Source: Chitinophaga oryziterrae (GTDB taxonomy: Bacteria > Bacteroidota > Bacteroidia > Chitinophagales > Chitinophagaceae). From it: a DNA stretch of 64,000 nucleotides. Every line of letters starts with the position of its first letter. Positions within the stretch are counted from its first letter, which is position 1. Under the pieces are notes generated by a model. That model made no database searches, was not told the origin of the DNA, and saw nothing but the letters and a program-made list of their open reading frames with translations. Location: assembly GCF_009758125.1 (NCBI RefSeq), contig NZ_WRXO01000002.1, positions 248,001 through 312,000 of the forward strand, in the 5' to 3' direction. The translations under genes were made by a program, and so were the position numbers. This document shows, piece after piece, positions 24,893-33,072 of the stretch.

Positions 24893-26233
24893 ATGAAGAA
24901 GACATTTTTTCATTCTTTATTTTTTACTACCCGGTTTTACCTGATCCTGGGTAGTACTACTATGTTATTCGTGCTGGCTTTTTTTTTCCCGGCATTATAT
25001 CCGATTGCGCTCATCATCATTGCCTCACTGACCCTACTGGTGGTGCTGGATGTTGTATTCCTGTTTGTAGCAGGCGCTTCTCCTTTGATAGTAGAGCGTA
25101 TCATGGCGAACCGGTTCAGTAACGGAGATGATAATAATGTTGATATCAGGCTGGTAAATAATTATCGTTTCCCCATATTCGTTACCCTGCTGGATGAAAT
25201 ACCTTTTCAGTTTCAGTTGCGCGATTTTACGCAAAAGGAAAGTCTGAAACCGGGAGAGACAAAAGTATTGCGTTATGTACTACATCCGCTGGAAAGAGGG
25301 GAGTATGAATTCGGTAATACGAATGTGTTTCTCCGCAGTCCTTTAAGTCTGGCCCAGCGTCGCGTTGTAGCGGAGAACGGGCAGATGGTAAAGGTGTTCC
25401 CATCCTTCATTCAGTTGCATAACTATGAGTTGTTTTCCATCAATTCCAAAATGACGGAAATGGGGGTGCATAAAAAACGTGTGATAGGGCATAGCATGGA
25501 GTTTGATCACATTAAGGAATATGTAAGGGGAGATGATATCCGCAGGTTGAACTGGAAGGCTACGGCCCGCCGTAGTAACCTGATGGTGAATAGTTATGTG
25601 GAAGAGAGGTCTCAGCAGGTGTATTGTGTAATTGATAAAGGGCGTAGCATGAAGATGCCTTTTGAGGGATTAACGTTGCTGGATTATGCAATTAATGCTT
25701 CCCTGGTATTCAGCAATATTGCTTTGCAGAAGGGAGATAAAACAGGGCTTGTTACCTTAGCCGCCAACCAGGTAGACGTATTGGCGGCCAGCAATAAAAA
25801 AGTGCAGCTGAATAAGATCCTGGATACTTTGTATGCACAGGAAACGCAATGGCAGGAGAGTGATTATGAAAAGCTGAGTGTAACGTTACGCAGTGTATTC
25901 TCTCAGCGTTCTTTACTGATCCTGTTCACAAATTTTGAATCTGTGTCCGGTTTGCAAAGACAGTTGCCCTATCTGCGCCGGTTGGCGAAGTATCATTTAT
26001 TACTGGTGGTGTTTTTTGAGAATACAGAGTTGAAGAAGATGAGCCAGGAAGCGGTACACTCCACTGCGGATATTTACCGGCAGGTAATTGCACAGAAGTT
26101 TGCCAATGAAAGAAAGCTGATGGTACGTGAGCTGACGCAGTATGGTATTTTGTCATTACTGACTACCCCCCAGCAACTGACGATGAATGTGGTGAACAAA
26201 TATTTAGAATTAAAAGCCCGTTCCCTGATCTAG
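24893..26233 (+). CDS. DUF58 protein with VWA-like domain
   Basis: A 446-residue protein with two N-terminal TM helices (about 10-32, 36-58) and a cytoplasmic DUF58/VWA-like region. The signature HIKEYVRGDDIRRLNWKATARRSNLMVNS (about 204-232) is present, followed by VIDKGRSMKMP, a MIDAS-like DxGRS. It is the standard partner of the MoxR ATPase three bases upstream. The family resembles Bat proteins. The stop lies two bases from the stop of the convergent gene. Confidence 0.88.
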   Translation: MKKTFFHSLFFTTRFYLILGSTTMLFVLAFFFPALYPIALIIIASLTLLVVLDVVFLFVAGASPLIVERIMANRFSNGDDNNVDIRLVNNYRFPIFVTLLDEIPFQFQLRDFTQKESLKPGETKVLRYVLHPLERGEYEFGNTNVFLRSPLSLAQRRVVAENGQMVKVFPSFIQLHNYELFSINSKMTEMGVHKKRVIGHSMEFDHIKEYVRGDDIRRLNWKATARRSNLMVNSYVEERSQQVYCVIDKGRSMKMPFEGLTLLDYAINASLVFSNIALQKGDKTGLVTLAANQVDVLAASNKKVQLNKILDTLYAQETQWQESDYEKLSVTLRSVFSQRSLLILFTNFESVSGLQRQLPYLRRLAKYHLLLVVFFENTELKKMSQEAVHSTADIYRQVIAQKFANERKLMVRELTQYGILSLLTTPQQLTMNVVNKYLELKARSLI

Positions 26234-26235
26234 GA

Positions 26236-26880
26236 TTATTTCTTTTTGATCAGGGACATATCATCCGGTAATTGTTTTACGGGGATGCTGGTGGTAACCT
26301 TTATGTTGGGATTATTTTTATCGGTAGCTGTTACTGTAATGATACGGGTAGCAGAATGCAGGTCGATGAGCAGGTCCTGACCTATTATTTTCCCTTCGCT
26401 TGTTTCAAATTTTATAGCTGAAGTATCCAGCGGGTATATTTTACCGCTGCTGAACACACCTTCTACGTTCAGGTAAAAATGAATATCTCTTTTTAAGCTG
26501 TCTGCATAATGGTTAAACCGGATACTTTCCACGTGAGGAAGCGTGAGAGGTACCTGGAAAGGTTGTGCCACACCAGGAACGGTAACGGACAGTTGTACGG
26601 TATATTGTTGTTCCGCCAGTTGTTTACGGTTAATGAGCAGGGTCCCGTTCTGGAAGGAGCCGTTGTTAGTGTTTACTTTAAGGCGGTTCCAGCGGTAATC
26701 ACCTTGAAGGAAGCCTTCTGTTTTTCTAAACTGGCCGTTATCGTATACGAGTTTTAATCCGATAGGGATGCGGTCGTAGAGTTCAGCGACACAGGTGGGA
26801 TCGTAGGTAGCGGAGATGGCTGTCTGACCAAGCGCAGGGATCCATAACAGCAGTTGTAATGCAGTGAAAAAAAGTTTCAT
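26236..26880 (-). CDS. exported protein of unknown function
   Basis: A 214-residue protein with a signal peptide (1-18, ending ALGQT) when started at ATG 26880; the 28 extra codons of the longer frame add nothing hydrophobic. The mature part is mostly beta, with repeated polar strands such as VTVPGVAQPFQVPLTLPHVESIRFNHYAD. There is no domain I recognise. It may be the last gene of a transcript from ribE and the monooxygenase, although the repeat array at 27.1 kb lies between them. Confidence 0.6.
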   Translation of the reverse strand: MKLFFTALQLLLWIPALGQTAISATYDPTCVAELYDRIPIGLKLVYDNGQFRKTEGFLQGDYRWNRLKVNTNNGSFQNGTLLINRKQLAEQQYTVQLSVTVPGVAQPFQVPLTLPHVESIRFNHYADSLKRDIHFYLNVEGVFSSGKIYPLDTSAIKFETSEGKIIGQDLLIDLHSATRIITVTATDKNNPNIKVTTSIPVKQLPDDMSLIKKK

Positions 26881-27044
26881 GAGATAAAAGTAGAAAAAAT
26901 CGTTCCAGAAATAGGGTAGAGATTCGCCGGGACTGCCCCAAAGCCGGTGAACACTACCACGCAATAGGCTCTCTTTGCAGTAAGGTGCAACACAGTAAGA
27001 GCCTAAACGTTTCTTTAAACTTACTATAATTCTTACCAGACTTC

Positions 27045-27135
27045 TATATAAGAGGTATATAAGCCCTATCTAAATAAGTACGGCTTATATACCTGTTATA
27101 TAGGGGTTATATAGGGCTTATATACGGGTTATATA
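27045..27135. repeat. phased 11-bp inverted repeat array
   Basis: Two units tatataagNNN (27045-27055, 27056-27066) and a degenerate third (27067-27077) are followed, after three bases, by five head-to-tail units ending in TTATATA (27081-27091, 27092-27102, 27103-27113, 27114-27124, 27125-27135) in the opposite orientation. Each unit is exactly 11 bases. Unit 27114-27124 is the exact reverse complement of 27056-27066. It occupies the 386-base gap 26881-27266; the rest of that gap is AT-rich with no gene. Confidence 0.85.
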
Positions 27136-27266
27136 TGCTAAATGGCAGAGTATCAGTTACTTATTAGTAGTGACTAATATTTCGATGCTTTTTTACTACT
27201 GATTAGCAATACATTAAAATATAAGGGAAATTATTATAACAGGGTATTGTCGCTAAAACGGGTGAA

Positions 27267-28256
27267 TTAAAGGTAGGTTTTTTGCAGGGTGGCTTTGAGG
27301 TCTGTAATGATATGGGCAACAATATCTTTGATGCTGCTCACCTCATGGACCATTTCAACACTCTGACCGGCAGTCCAGAGTTGATTATAGTTATTAGGCT
27401 TTACCGCCTGTTCCAGTTTCTTCATGCCGCGTAGCTGTACCAGCATTTTAAAGTACTTACGGGTGCGTGGGTTGTTACTTAGCATTTTCTCGTACCAATG
27501 CTGCCTGTAGCCCATTTTCTTCGCCGCAGGGGTATTAATTACGTTACAGGGCGTACCGGAGAGGCGTTCGGTCAGCACAATATCCTCCATCCCATAATTA
27601 ACGATCCCTTTTTTATACGCGTCACTTACCGGTGCTTCTTCGCTGGCGATGAAGCGGGTACCGATAGAGGCCCCATCTGCGCCTAATACAAGTGCGCTGG
27701 CCATTTGCTGACCGGTAGCGATACCGCCTGCAGCGATGAGGACCTTATCCGGGTAGGCTTTTTGCAAAGCAGGTACCAGTATGTGCATGGGGTATGGGCC
27801 GGCATGTCCGCCAGCGCCGGCACATACGGCAATGAACCCATCACAGCCTGCCTGGGCAGCTTTATCCGCATGCAGCATATTTGTTACATCGCAAAAAACT
27901 TTAGCCCCATAGCTGTGGGCAGCCGCTATCACTTCTTTAGGACTCCCCAGTGAAGTGATATAAAATGGAACTTTTGCCTCCACGCATTCTTTTAAATGCT
28001 TGCTATACAACGGGTTTGTTTTCTGAACGATCAGATTAACGCCATAGGTCCCTTGTCCGGGAGCTAAGGAAGCCATGTGTTTATTGAGATTTTCAAGTAC
28101 TGTCTTCAGTTCACCTTCTTTTCGGAAGTTAAGGGAGGGGAAAGTACCGGCAATCCCGTTGTCCATGGCAGCTTTTACCATTTTCTCATTGCTGACGAGG
28201 AACATGGGGGCCATAATAATGGGGTAACGGATAGCCAGGGCAGAGGTAAGTTTCAT
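27267..28256 (-). CDS. nitronate monooxygenase / 2-nitropropane dioxygenase family protein
   Basis: A 329-residue FMN TIM-barrel protein. PIIMAPMFLVSN (12-23), VFCDVTNMLHADKAAQAGCDGFIAVCAGAGGHAG (about 120-153), IAAGGIATGQQMASALVLGADGASIGTRFIAS (about 174-205) are the family segments. It could oxidise alkyl nitronates or be one of the related flavoproteins, such as an enoyl-ACP reductase-like (FabK) member; nitronate monooxygenase is the usual annotation. It begins two bases after riboflavin synthase ends, so the pair forms an operon. Confidence 0.8.
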   Translation of the reverse strand: MKLTSALAIRYPIIMAPMFLVSNEKMVKAAMDNGIAGTFPSLNFRKEGELKTVLENLNKHMASLAPGQGTYGVNLIVQKTNPLYSKHLKECVEAKVPFYITSLGSPKEVIAAAHSYGAKVFCDVTNMLHADKAAQAGCDGFIAVCAGAGGHAGPYPMHILVPALQKAYPDKVLIAAGGIATGQQMASALVLGADGASIGTRFIASEEAPVSDAYKKGIVNYGMEDIVLTERLSGTPCNVINTPAAKKMGYRQHWYEKMLSNNPRTRKYFKMLVQLRGMKKLEQAVKPNNYNQLWTAGQSVEMVHEVSSIKDIVAHIITDLKATLQKTYL

Positions 28257-28258
28257 AA

Positions 28259-28849
28259 TTATGGTTTGACGGATAATTGCCTGGCCACGTATTTGCCGAG
28301 TATATCAAATTCCAGGTTGATGGTACTGCCGGGTAAAACAGAAGAGATATTGGTGAATTCGTATGTATAAGGGATCACGGCAACGGTAAATTCGGTGTCT
28401 GTGACATTAAATACGGTGAGGCTGATACCATTCAGACAGATAGAGCCTTTTTCCACTATAAGGGCCGCAAACTGGGCAGGGTAGCGGAAGCGGTATTCCC
28501 AGCTGCCGTTCTGCGGGGTACAGGAGATACATTCCCCTGTGCTGTCTACGTGGCCCTGAACGAGGTGTCCGTCTATACGTCCGTTGAATACCATGGCGCG
28601 TTCCAGGTTTACTTTATGGCCGGGGGCCAGTAAGCCTATGTTGCTTTTCTGCAGGGTTTCGGCCACGGCAGTGATATTATAGGTATCGTGTCTGATCTCT
28701 GTGACGGTAAGGCAAACGCCATTGTGAGAGATGCTTTGATCTACTTTCAGTTCCGGAGCCAGTGAGGACCGGATAGTGATCTCCATATTGCTGCCTTCCG
28801 TTCTGGTGGCTATTACTTCTCCAAGTGCTTCTATTATTCCTGTAAACAT
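28259..28849 (-). CDS. ribE: riboflavin synthase
   Basis: A 196-residue enzyme that dismutates two lumazine molecules to riboflavin. Two lumazine-binding repeats are visible, the first starting MFTGIIEALGEV with SISHNGVCLTV, the second with HLVQGHVDSTG and GSICLNGISLTV. Length and order are standard. It heads an operon with an FMN-dependent monooxygenase, a sensible pairing of cofactor supply and use. A near-consensus -7 box (TAATTTAG) lies about 5 bases before the ATG. Confidence 0.95.
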   Translation of the reverse strand: MFTGIIEALGEVIATRTEGSNMEITIRSSLAPELKVDQSISHNGVCLTVTEIRHDTYNITAVAETLQKSNIGLLAPGHKVNLERAMVFNGRIDGHLVQGHVDSTGECISCTPQNGSWEYRFRYPAQFAALIVEKGSICLNGISLTVFNVTDTEFTVAVIPYTYEFTNISSVLPGSTINLEFDILGKYVARQLSVKP

Positions 28850-28919
28850 GGAGCTAAATTAATTAATAATAAGGAGATGGGGACAGCGTGCAAAAGAGTG
28901 GATCAGATACTTACATTTT

Positions 28920-28950
28920 TTTGTTTTTTTAAAACAATGCTATATCTTTG
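28920..28950 (+). promoter_or_regulatory. complete promoter TTTG-N19-TATCTTTG of rpsU
   Basis: TTTG (28920-28923), exactly 19 bases, TATCTTTG (28943-28950). The ATG is 29 bases further, after an AAGGAGA site that is unusually Shine-Dalgarno-like for this genome. Confidence 0.8.
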
Positions 28951-28978
28951 CCTTCCTGAAAAAAAGGAGACTAATACT

Positions 28979-29176
28979 ATGTTGATCATCGATTCTAAAG
29001 ATTGCGAAAATATTGACAAGGCGCTCAAGAAGTATAAAAAGAAGTTTGAGAAAGCTCGTATCCTGCTGCAACTCAGGACGCGTCAATCTTTCACCAAGCC
29101 TTCTGTAAAGCGTCGTACTCAGGTACTGAAAGCTGTTTACAAACAGCAGTTGGCTAGTGGTAAATTGGACGATTAA
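28979..29176 (+). CDS. rpsU: 30S ribosomal protein S21
   Basis: A 65-residue basic protein, MLIIDSKDCENIDKALKK..., with the S21 pattern KKKFEKARILLQLRTRQSFTKPSVKRR. It binds the 30S platform near the anti-Shine-Dalgarno region and matters for initiation. The reading frame is open upstream to 28877 but that would place the promoter inside the gene; ATG 28979 has a good AAGGAGA site 6 bases before it. Length is normal for Bacteroidota. A hairpin terminator follows. Confidence 0.93.
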   Translation: MLIIDSKDCENIDKALKKYKKKFEKARILLQLRTRQSFTKPSVKRRTQVLKAVYKQQLASGKLDD

Positions 29177-29210
29177 TTCAAACTACAGATAATTCCAACG
29201 CAAGATATGT

Positions 29211-29256
29211 GATGATTGTAAGGTTTTGCATAACTTTACAATCATCAATTTTTTTG
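29211..29256 (+). terminator. terminator of rpsU
   Basis: Arms gatgattgtaa (29211-29221) and ttacaatcatc (29236-29246), then AATTTTTTT. It ends just before the recombinase start and overlaps the upstream TTG at 29226, which argues against that start. Confidence 0.75.
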
Positions 29257-29258
29257 TA

Positions 29259-30200
29259 TTGAGTGAAGAATTACATCCGGTAGCCATCCGCTTTTTGGCT
29301 TATATCCGGCTCGAAAAACGATACTCTGAGCATACTTTCGCTGCATACCAGCAAGATCTTACCCAGTTTTTTACGTTTTTACAGTCAAGTTATGGTGATG
29401 TGCCGCTTAAGGGCATCACCCATTCGCATGTCCGTACATGGCTGGCCTGGCTCATGGAGCATAGTAATGTGGCCAAGACTGTTAACCGCAAGATTTCCTC
29501 TTTAAAATCATTCTTCAAATATGCTTTAAGGCATGGGGAGGTCAGTATGACCCCTATGACGAAGGTGACTGCCCCTAAGATCGGGAAGCGGCTGCCTGGC
29601 TTTATTGATGAAAAGGGGATGCGGGCGCTGGAGGACAATCATAGTATGCGGAGGGGAGAGGAGAAGGAGCCGGTGTTTATGGATGGTCTGGAAGGGCGTA
29701 CACACCAGTTGATATTTGAATTGCTGTATAATACGGGGATCAGGTTGTCTGAGCTGATCTCTTTGAAGGAAAGGCATATTGATGCCGGTAATCTGAGCAT
29801 TAAGGTGCTCGGGAAGGGCAATAAGGAGCGGATTATCCCTATCAGTCCTCATTTGATGGAGGAAATAAACACTTACCGGGCTGTTTGCAGGAAGGAGCTG
29901 GCGGAATATGATCAGGAGGTTTTGTTGGTAAATCCGAAGTCGGGCCGTAAGTTATACCCCAAATACGTGTACAATGTGGTCCGGGATTACCTCACCCGCC
30001 ACGAGATAACGACGATCAACAGAAAGAGTCCACATATTCTCCGGCATACGTTTGCCACACATCTCACGAATAACGGAGCGGACCTGAACGCAGTGAAAGA
30101 ACTGCTGGGTCATTCCAGTCTTGCATCTACACAGGTATATACATCCAATAGCATAGAGAAGCTGAAGGCAGCATTTAAGAAGGCTCATCCCAAGGGATAG
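29259..30200 (+). CDS. xerC: tyrosine recombinase (XerC/XerD type)
   Basis: A 313-residue recombinase. An N-terminal SAM-like core-binding domain (about 8-95, YIRLEKRYSEHTFAAYQQDLTQFF) is followed by the catalytic domain with all residues: Arg in TGIRLSELISL, Lys in VLGKGNKERIIP, HILRHTFATHL, LGHSSLASTQVY with the tyrosine. It resolves chromosome dimers at dif with a partner. No ATG is available before residue 60, so the start is TTG; 29259 (LSEELHP) is chosen because 29226 lies in the rpsU terminator. XerC rather than XerD is a guess. Confidence 0.85.
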   Translation: MSEELHPVAIRFLAYIRLEKRYSEHTFAAYQQDLTQFFTFLQSSYGDVPLKGITHSHVRTWLAWLMEHSNVAKTVNRKISSLKSFFKYALRHGEVSMTPMTKVTAPKIGKRLPGFIDEKGMRALEDNHSMRRGEEKEPVFMDGLEGRTHQLIFELLYNTGIRLSELISLKERHIDAGNLSIKVLGKGNKERIIPISPHLMEEINTYRAVCRKELAEYDQEVLLVNPKSGRKLYPKYVYNVVRDYLTRHEITTINRKSPHILRHTFATHLTNNGADLNAVKELLGHSSLASTQVYTSNSIEKLKAAFKKAHPKG

Positions 30201-30370
30201 GGAATATTAACAAAATATTACTAAATGGTTAGTAATAAGATTGCAAAAGTGACTAAATTAGTAACGAGTTCTTTGTAAAGCATATTGTAATACCATTAAA
30301 ACAAATGAGAGCCTATGCAAACAATGTTACAAGCATGTACTAAGATTGTTAAATATTAAAAATTAATGCT

Positions 30371-30670
30371 ATGAACGTTCAGATTCAAACTGTGCACTTC
30401 GATGCGGATGCAAAACTGATTGACCATGTGAGCAAAAAATTACAAAAGCTCAATACATTCTACGATCGCATTATCAGTGTTGAAGTATTTTTAAAGTTAG
30501 ATGGAATAGCCCACCAGATTAAAGACAAAATTGCAGAGATAAAGGTCCATATCCCCCGCCAGGACGTCTTTGTAAAGCATGAATCCAAATCCTTTGAAGA
30601 GTCGTTCGACTTAGCCTTTGATTCAGTTGTAACCCAGATCAAGAGGCAGAAAGAGAAGAAATTTCAGTAA
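30371..30670 (+). CDS. hpf: ribosome hibernation promoting factor, short form (HPF/YfiA)
   Basis: A 99-residue protein starting MNVQIQTVHFDADAKLIDHVSKKLQKL, with the KVHIPRQDVFVKHESKSFEESFDLAFDSVVTQIKRQKEK segment typical of S30EA proteins. It binds the 30S decoding site in slow growth and blocks translation. It sits between the recombinase and the tRNA/tuf cluster, a translation-linked neighbourhood. The long C-terminal dimerisation domain is absent. Confidence 0.88.
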   Translation: MNVQIQTVHFDADAKLIDHVSKKLQKLNTFYDRIISVEVFLKLDGIAHQIKDKIAEIKVHIPRQDVFVKHESKSFEESFDLAFDSVVTQIKRQKEKKFQ

Positions 30671-30684
30671 ATCCTTAAAAATAT

Positions 30685-30715
30685 TTTGGAATTAAATATC
30701 TGTTTACTACCTTTG
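30685..30715 (+). promoter_or_regulatory. promoter P1 of the tRNA-tuf cluster
   Basis: TTTG (30685-30688), exactly 19 bases, TACCTTTG (30708-30715). Confidence 0.8.
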
Positions 30716-30826
30716 CCATCCCGATCGAAAAAAGGGATCGGCGAAGGTAGTAAAGTTCTTTACTGTAGGGCATTTTAGCCAAAACGAACAAGTTTTGAAA
30801 TTTGTATCCGGGCGCAAAAAAAAGAT

Positions 30827-30856
30827 TTTGAGATTATCTAAATACTGTTATTTTTG
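30827..30856 (+). promoter_or_regulatory. promoter P2 of the tRNA-tuf cluster
   Basis: TTTG (30827-30830), 18 bases, TATTTTTG (30849-30856), 39 bases before tRNA-Thr. Tandem P1 and P2 fit a growth-rate-controlled stable RNA operon. Confidence 0.7.
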
Positions 30857-30895
30857 CACCTCTTTTAACGGATACCTTTTATAGATACTTGGTAT

Positions 30896-30969
30896 GCCAC
30901 CATAGCTCAGTTGGCCAGAGCTACTGATTTGTAATCAGTGGGTCGGGGGTTCGAATCCCTCTGGTGGCT
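30896..30969 (+). tRNA. tRNA-Thr (anticodon TGT)
   Basis: Acceptor gccacca / tggtggc, D arm, anticodon stem with loop ttTGTaa, and T arm with gttcgaatc. CCA is not encoded. First of a cluster whose order (Thr-Tyr-Gly-Thr-tuf) is the same as thrU-tyrU-glyT-thrT-tufB in E. coli. Confidence 0.95.
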
Positions 30970-31045
30970 CCGGAAAAATTCCGAAGCAAAATTAAAGTCC
31001 GGACGATGGACATGACTTTTGAAAAGGGGTTTTAGGATTTAAGAT

Positions 31046-31126
31046 GGGCAGGTTCCAGAGTGGCCAAATGGGGCGGACTGTAAATCCGCTGATTCGTCTT
31101 CATAGGTTCGAATCCTATCCTGCCCA
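31046..31126 (+). tRNA. tRNA-Tyr (anticodon GTA)
   Basis: Acceptor gggcagg / cctgccc, anticodon loop ctGTAaa, a long variable arm as in bacterial tRNA-Tyr, T arm with ggttcgaatcc. Confidence 0.93.
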
Positions 31127-31218
31127 CACAGTGCAAATGTTCCGCCTTTGCCCCTCGCAAAGGCGGAACTTCCTTGTTAGCAAGAGATTTGCCTCAGTTC
31201 TTTTATTGTTTTTTTTAT

Positions 31219-31291
31219 GCGGGAGTAGCTCAGTTGGTAGAGCGACAGCCTTCCAAGCTGTAGGTCGCGGGTTCGAGCCTCGTCTCCCGCT
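31219..31291 (+). tRNA. tRNA-Gly (anticodon TCC)
   Basis: Acceptor gcgggag / ctcccgc, anticodon loop ctTCCaa, T arm with gttcgagcc. Confidence 0.95.
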
Positions 31292-31352
31292 CATTAGTTA
31301 AGTAATGGGCAACTATTGGTTAACGAAAGAGTTCTTTACAAATTTAGTAAAA

Positions 31353-31424
<72 letters not shown>

Positions 31425-31454
31425 CAACGGATTTCAACATCCGGAATCCGGAAT

Positions 31455-31531
31455 TTCGTTGTAGCTCAGTGGAAGAGCGATTCCGGTCTTAGTGCCGGAA
31501 TAGGTCGTGAGTTCAATTCTCATCAGCGGTA
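31455..31531 (+). pseudogene. tRNA-like element, probably an altered copy of tRNA-Thr(GGT)
   Basis: The D arm and the whole variable-plus-T region (aggtcgtgagttcaattctcat) are the same as, or nearly the same as, the tRNA-Thr just upstream. The acceptor ttcgttg / cagcggt pairs in six of seven positions. The anticodon arm is abnormal: attccgg / ccggaat makes a 7-bp stem with an 8-base loop (tcttagtg), 22 bases instead of 17. No standard anticodon can be read. It may be a decayed tRNA, a processing signal before tuf, or a special tRNA. Confidence 0.55.
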
Positions 31532-31604
31532 CAAGTTTGTAAAACCGTTTTTTTAAAACAACTATCAATACAATCTTTACAAACCATCTAAAAAGTAAAA
31601 TACA

Positions 31605-32792
31605 ATGGCAAAAGAAACCTTTAAGCGGGATAAACCCCACGTAAACATTGGTACCATCGGCCACGTTGACCACGGTAAGACTACCTTAACTGCTGCCATT
31701 ACTACGATCCTGTCAAATAAGGGTCTGGCAGAGAAGAGAGGATATGATGAGATCGATGCGGCTCCTGAAGAGAAAGAAAGAGGTATTACTATCAATACAG
31801 CCCACGTTGAGTACGCGACTGCAAGTCGTCACTACGCACACGTTGACTGTCCTGGTCACGCTGACTATGTGAAGAATATGATCACTGGTGCTGCGCAGAT
31901 GGACGGTGCGATCCTGGTGGTTGCCGCTACAGATGGTCCGATGCCACAAACTAAAGAACACATTCTGCTGGCTCGTCAGGTAGGCGTTCCACGTATAGTT
32001 GTGTTCATGAACAAAGTTGACCTGGTTGATGATCCTGAGTTGCTGGAACTGGTTGAACTGGAAATTCGCGAACTGTTAAGCAAATACAATTACGACGGAG
32101 ACAATACTCCAATTATCCAGGGTTCTGCAACCGGCGCTCTTGCTGGCGATGCTAAATGGGTAAAAGCAGTAGATGATCTGATGGATGCAGTGGATTCTTA
32201 CATTCCATTACCTCCTCGTCCGGTTGATCTGCCTTTCCTGATGTCTGTAGAAGACGTTTTCTCTATCACTGGTCGTGGTACTGTTGCTACAGGACGTATC
32301 GAGCGTGGTGTTATTAACGTAGGTGAACCCGTTGAGATCGTAGGTCTGATGGAAAAACCACTGACATCTACCTGTACTGGTGTTGAAATGTTCAAGAAAT
32401 TATTGGACAGAGGTGAAGCTGGTGACAACGCTGGTCTGTTATTACGTGGTATTGAAAAGAGCCAGATCCGTCGTGGTATGGTTATTTGCAAACCAGGTTC
32501 TATCACTCCGCACACTGAATTCAAATGTGAAGTATACGTACTGAGCAAAGAAGAAGGTGGCCGTCACACTCCGTTCTTCAACAAATACCGTCCTCAGTTC
32601 TACTTCCGTACAACTGACGTAACAGGTGAAGTTGAATTACCAGCAGGTGTTGAAATGGTAATGCCAGGTGATAACGTATCACTGACTGTTAAGCTGATTC
32701 AGCCAATCGCTATGGAAAAGGGTCTGAAATTCGCTATCCGCGAAGGTGGACGTACCGTAGGTGCTGGTCAGGTTACAGAAATTATTAAGTAA
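31605..32792 (+). CDS. tuf: elongation factor Tu
   Basis: A 395-residue GTPase that delivers aminoacyl-tRNA to the ribosome. G1 [10 protein letters not shown] (19-28), the [12 protein letters not shown] switch I, G3 DCPGH, G4 NKVD and G5 GSATGA motifs are intact, followed by domains II and III. Codon use is strongly biased to highly expressed forms. It is co-transcribed with the upstream tRNAs, probably from the tandem promoters at 30.7-30.86 kb. Confidence 0.98.
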   Translation: MAKETFKRDKPHVNIGTIGHVDHGKTTLTAAITTILSNKGLAEKRGYDEIDAAPEEKERGITINTAHVEYATASRHYAHVDCPGHADYVKNMITGAAQMDGAILVVAATDGPMPQTKEHILLARQVGVPRIVVFMNKVDLVDDPELLELVELEIRELLSKYNYDGDNTPIIQGSATGALAGDAKWVKAVDDLMDAVDSYIPLPPRPVDLPFLMSVEDVFSITGRGTVATGRIERGVINVGEPVEIVGLMEKPLTSTCTGVEMFKKLLDRGEAGDNAGLLLRGIEKSQIRRGMVICKPGSITPHTEFKCEVYVLSKEEGGRHTPFFNKYRPQFYFRTTDVTGEVELPAGVEMVMPGDNVSLTVKLIQPIAMEKGLKFAIREGGRTVGAGQVTEIIK

Positions 32793-32810
32793 TCACTTTT
32801 TCGAGATAAG

Positions 32811-32902
32811 GCCATTAGCAATTAGCAAATTGCGATTAGCAGAATAAAATTTAGTAAATTTGATCTGCTGATTAGTCAAACGCTCACCGCTAATGGCTTT
32901 TT
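32811..32902 (+). terminator. terminator after tuf
   Basis: Outer arms gccattagc (32811-32819) and gctaatggc (32889-32897), then TTTTT. The sequence between contains extra attagca repeats. It overlaps the region just before tRNA-Trp, so part of transcription must read through or start nearby. Confidence 0.6.
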
Positions 32903-32904
32903 AT

Positions 32905-32975
32905 ACGGGCATAGTTCAATGGTAGAATAGAGGTCTCCAAAACCTTTGATGTGGGTTCGAATCCTACTGCCCGTG
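32905..32975 (+). tRNA. tRNA-Trp (anticodon CCA)
   Basis: Acceptor acgggca / tgcccgt, anticodon loop ctCCAaa, T arm with gttcgaatc. Its place between tuf and secE is the usual bacterial order. Confidence 0.95.
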
Positions 32976-32995
32976 CATCCAAATTGTCAAAAGTG

Positions 32996-33042
32996 AAAGG
33001 TGAAAAGTGAATGATTTTAATCACATTTCACTTTTCACCTTT
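32996..33042. repeat. 16-bp perfect inverted repeat between tRNA-Trp and secE
   Basis: Arms 32996-33011 and 33027-33042 are exact reverse complements; the pairing continues with one mismatch to 19. It is made of GTGAAAAG-type sequence. No T run follows. Confidence 0.75.
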
Positions 33043-33072
33043 TACGTTTCCAAACGGTTAATATCATAAACC

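Noticed and set aside
27045-27135. CRISPR array
   Set aside because: Units are 11 bp with no spacers, no leader and no cas genes nearby, so it is an iteron-like tandem array instead.
29259-30200. Integrase of a mobile element
   Set aside because: Its neighbours are core genes (rpsU, hpf) and the length and motifs fit chromosomal XerC/XerD; no attachment repeats are seen.
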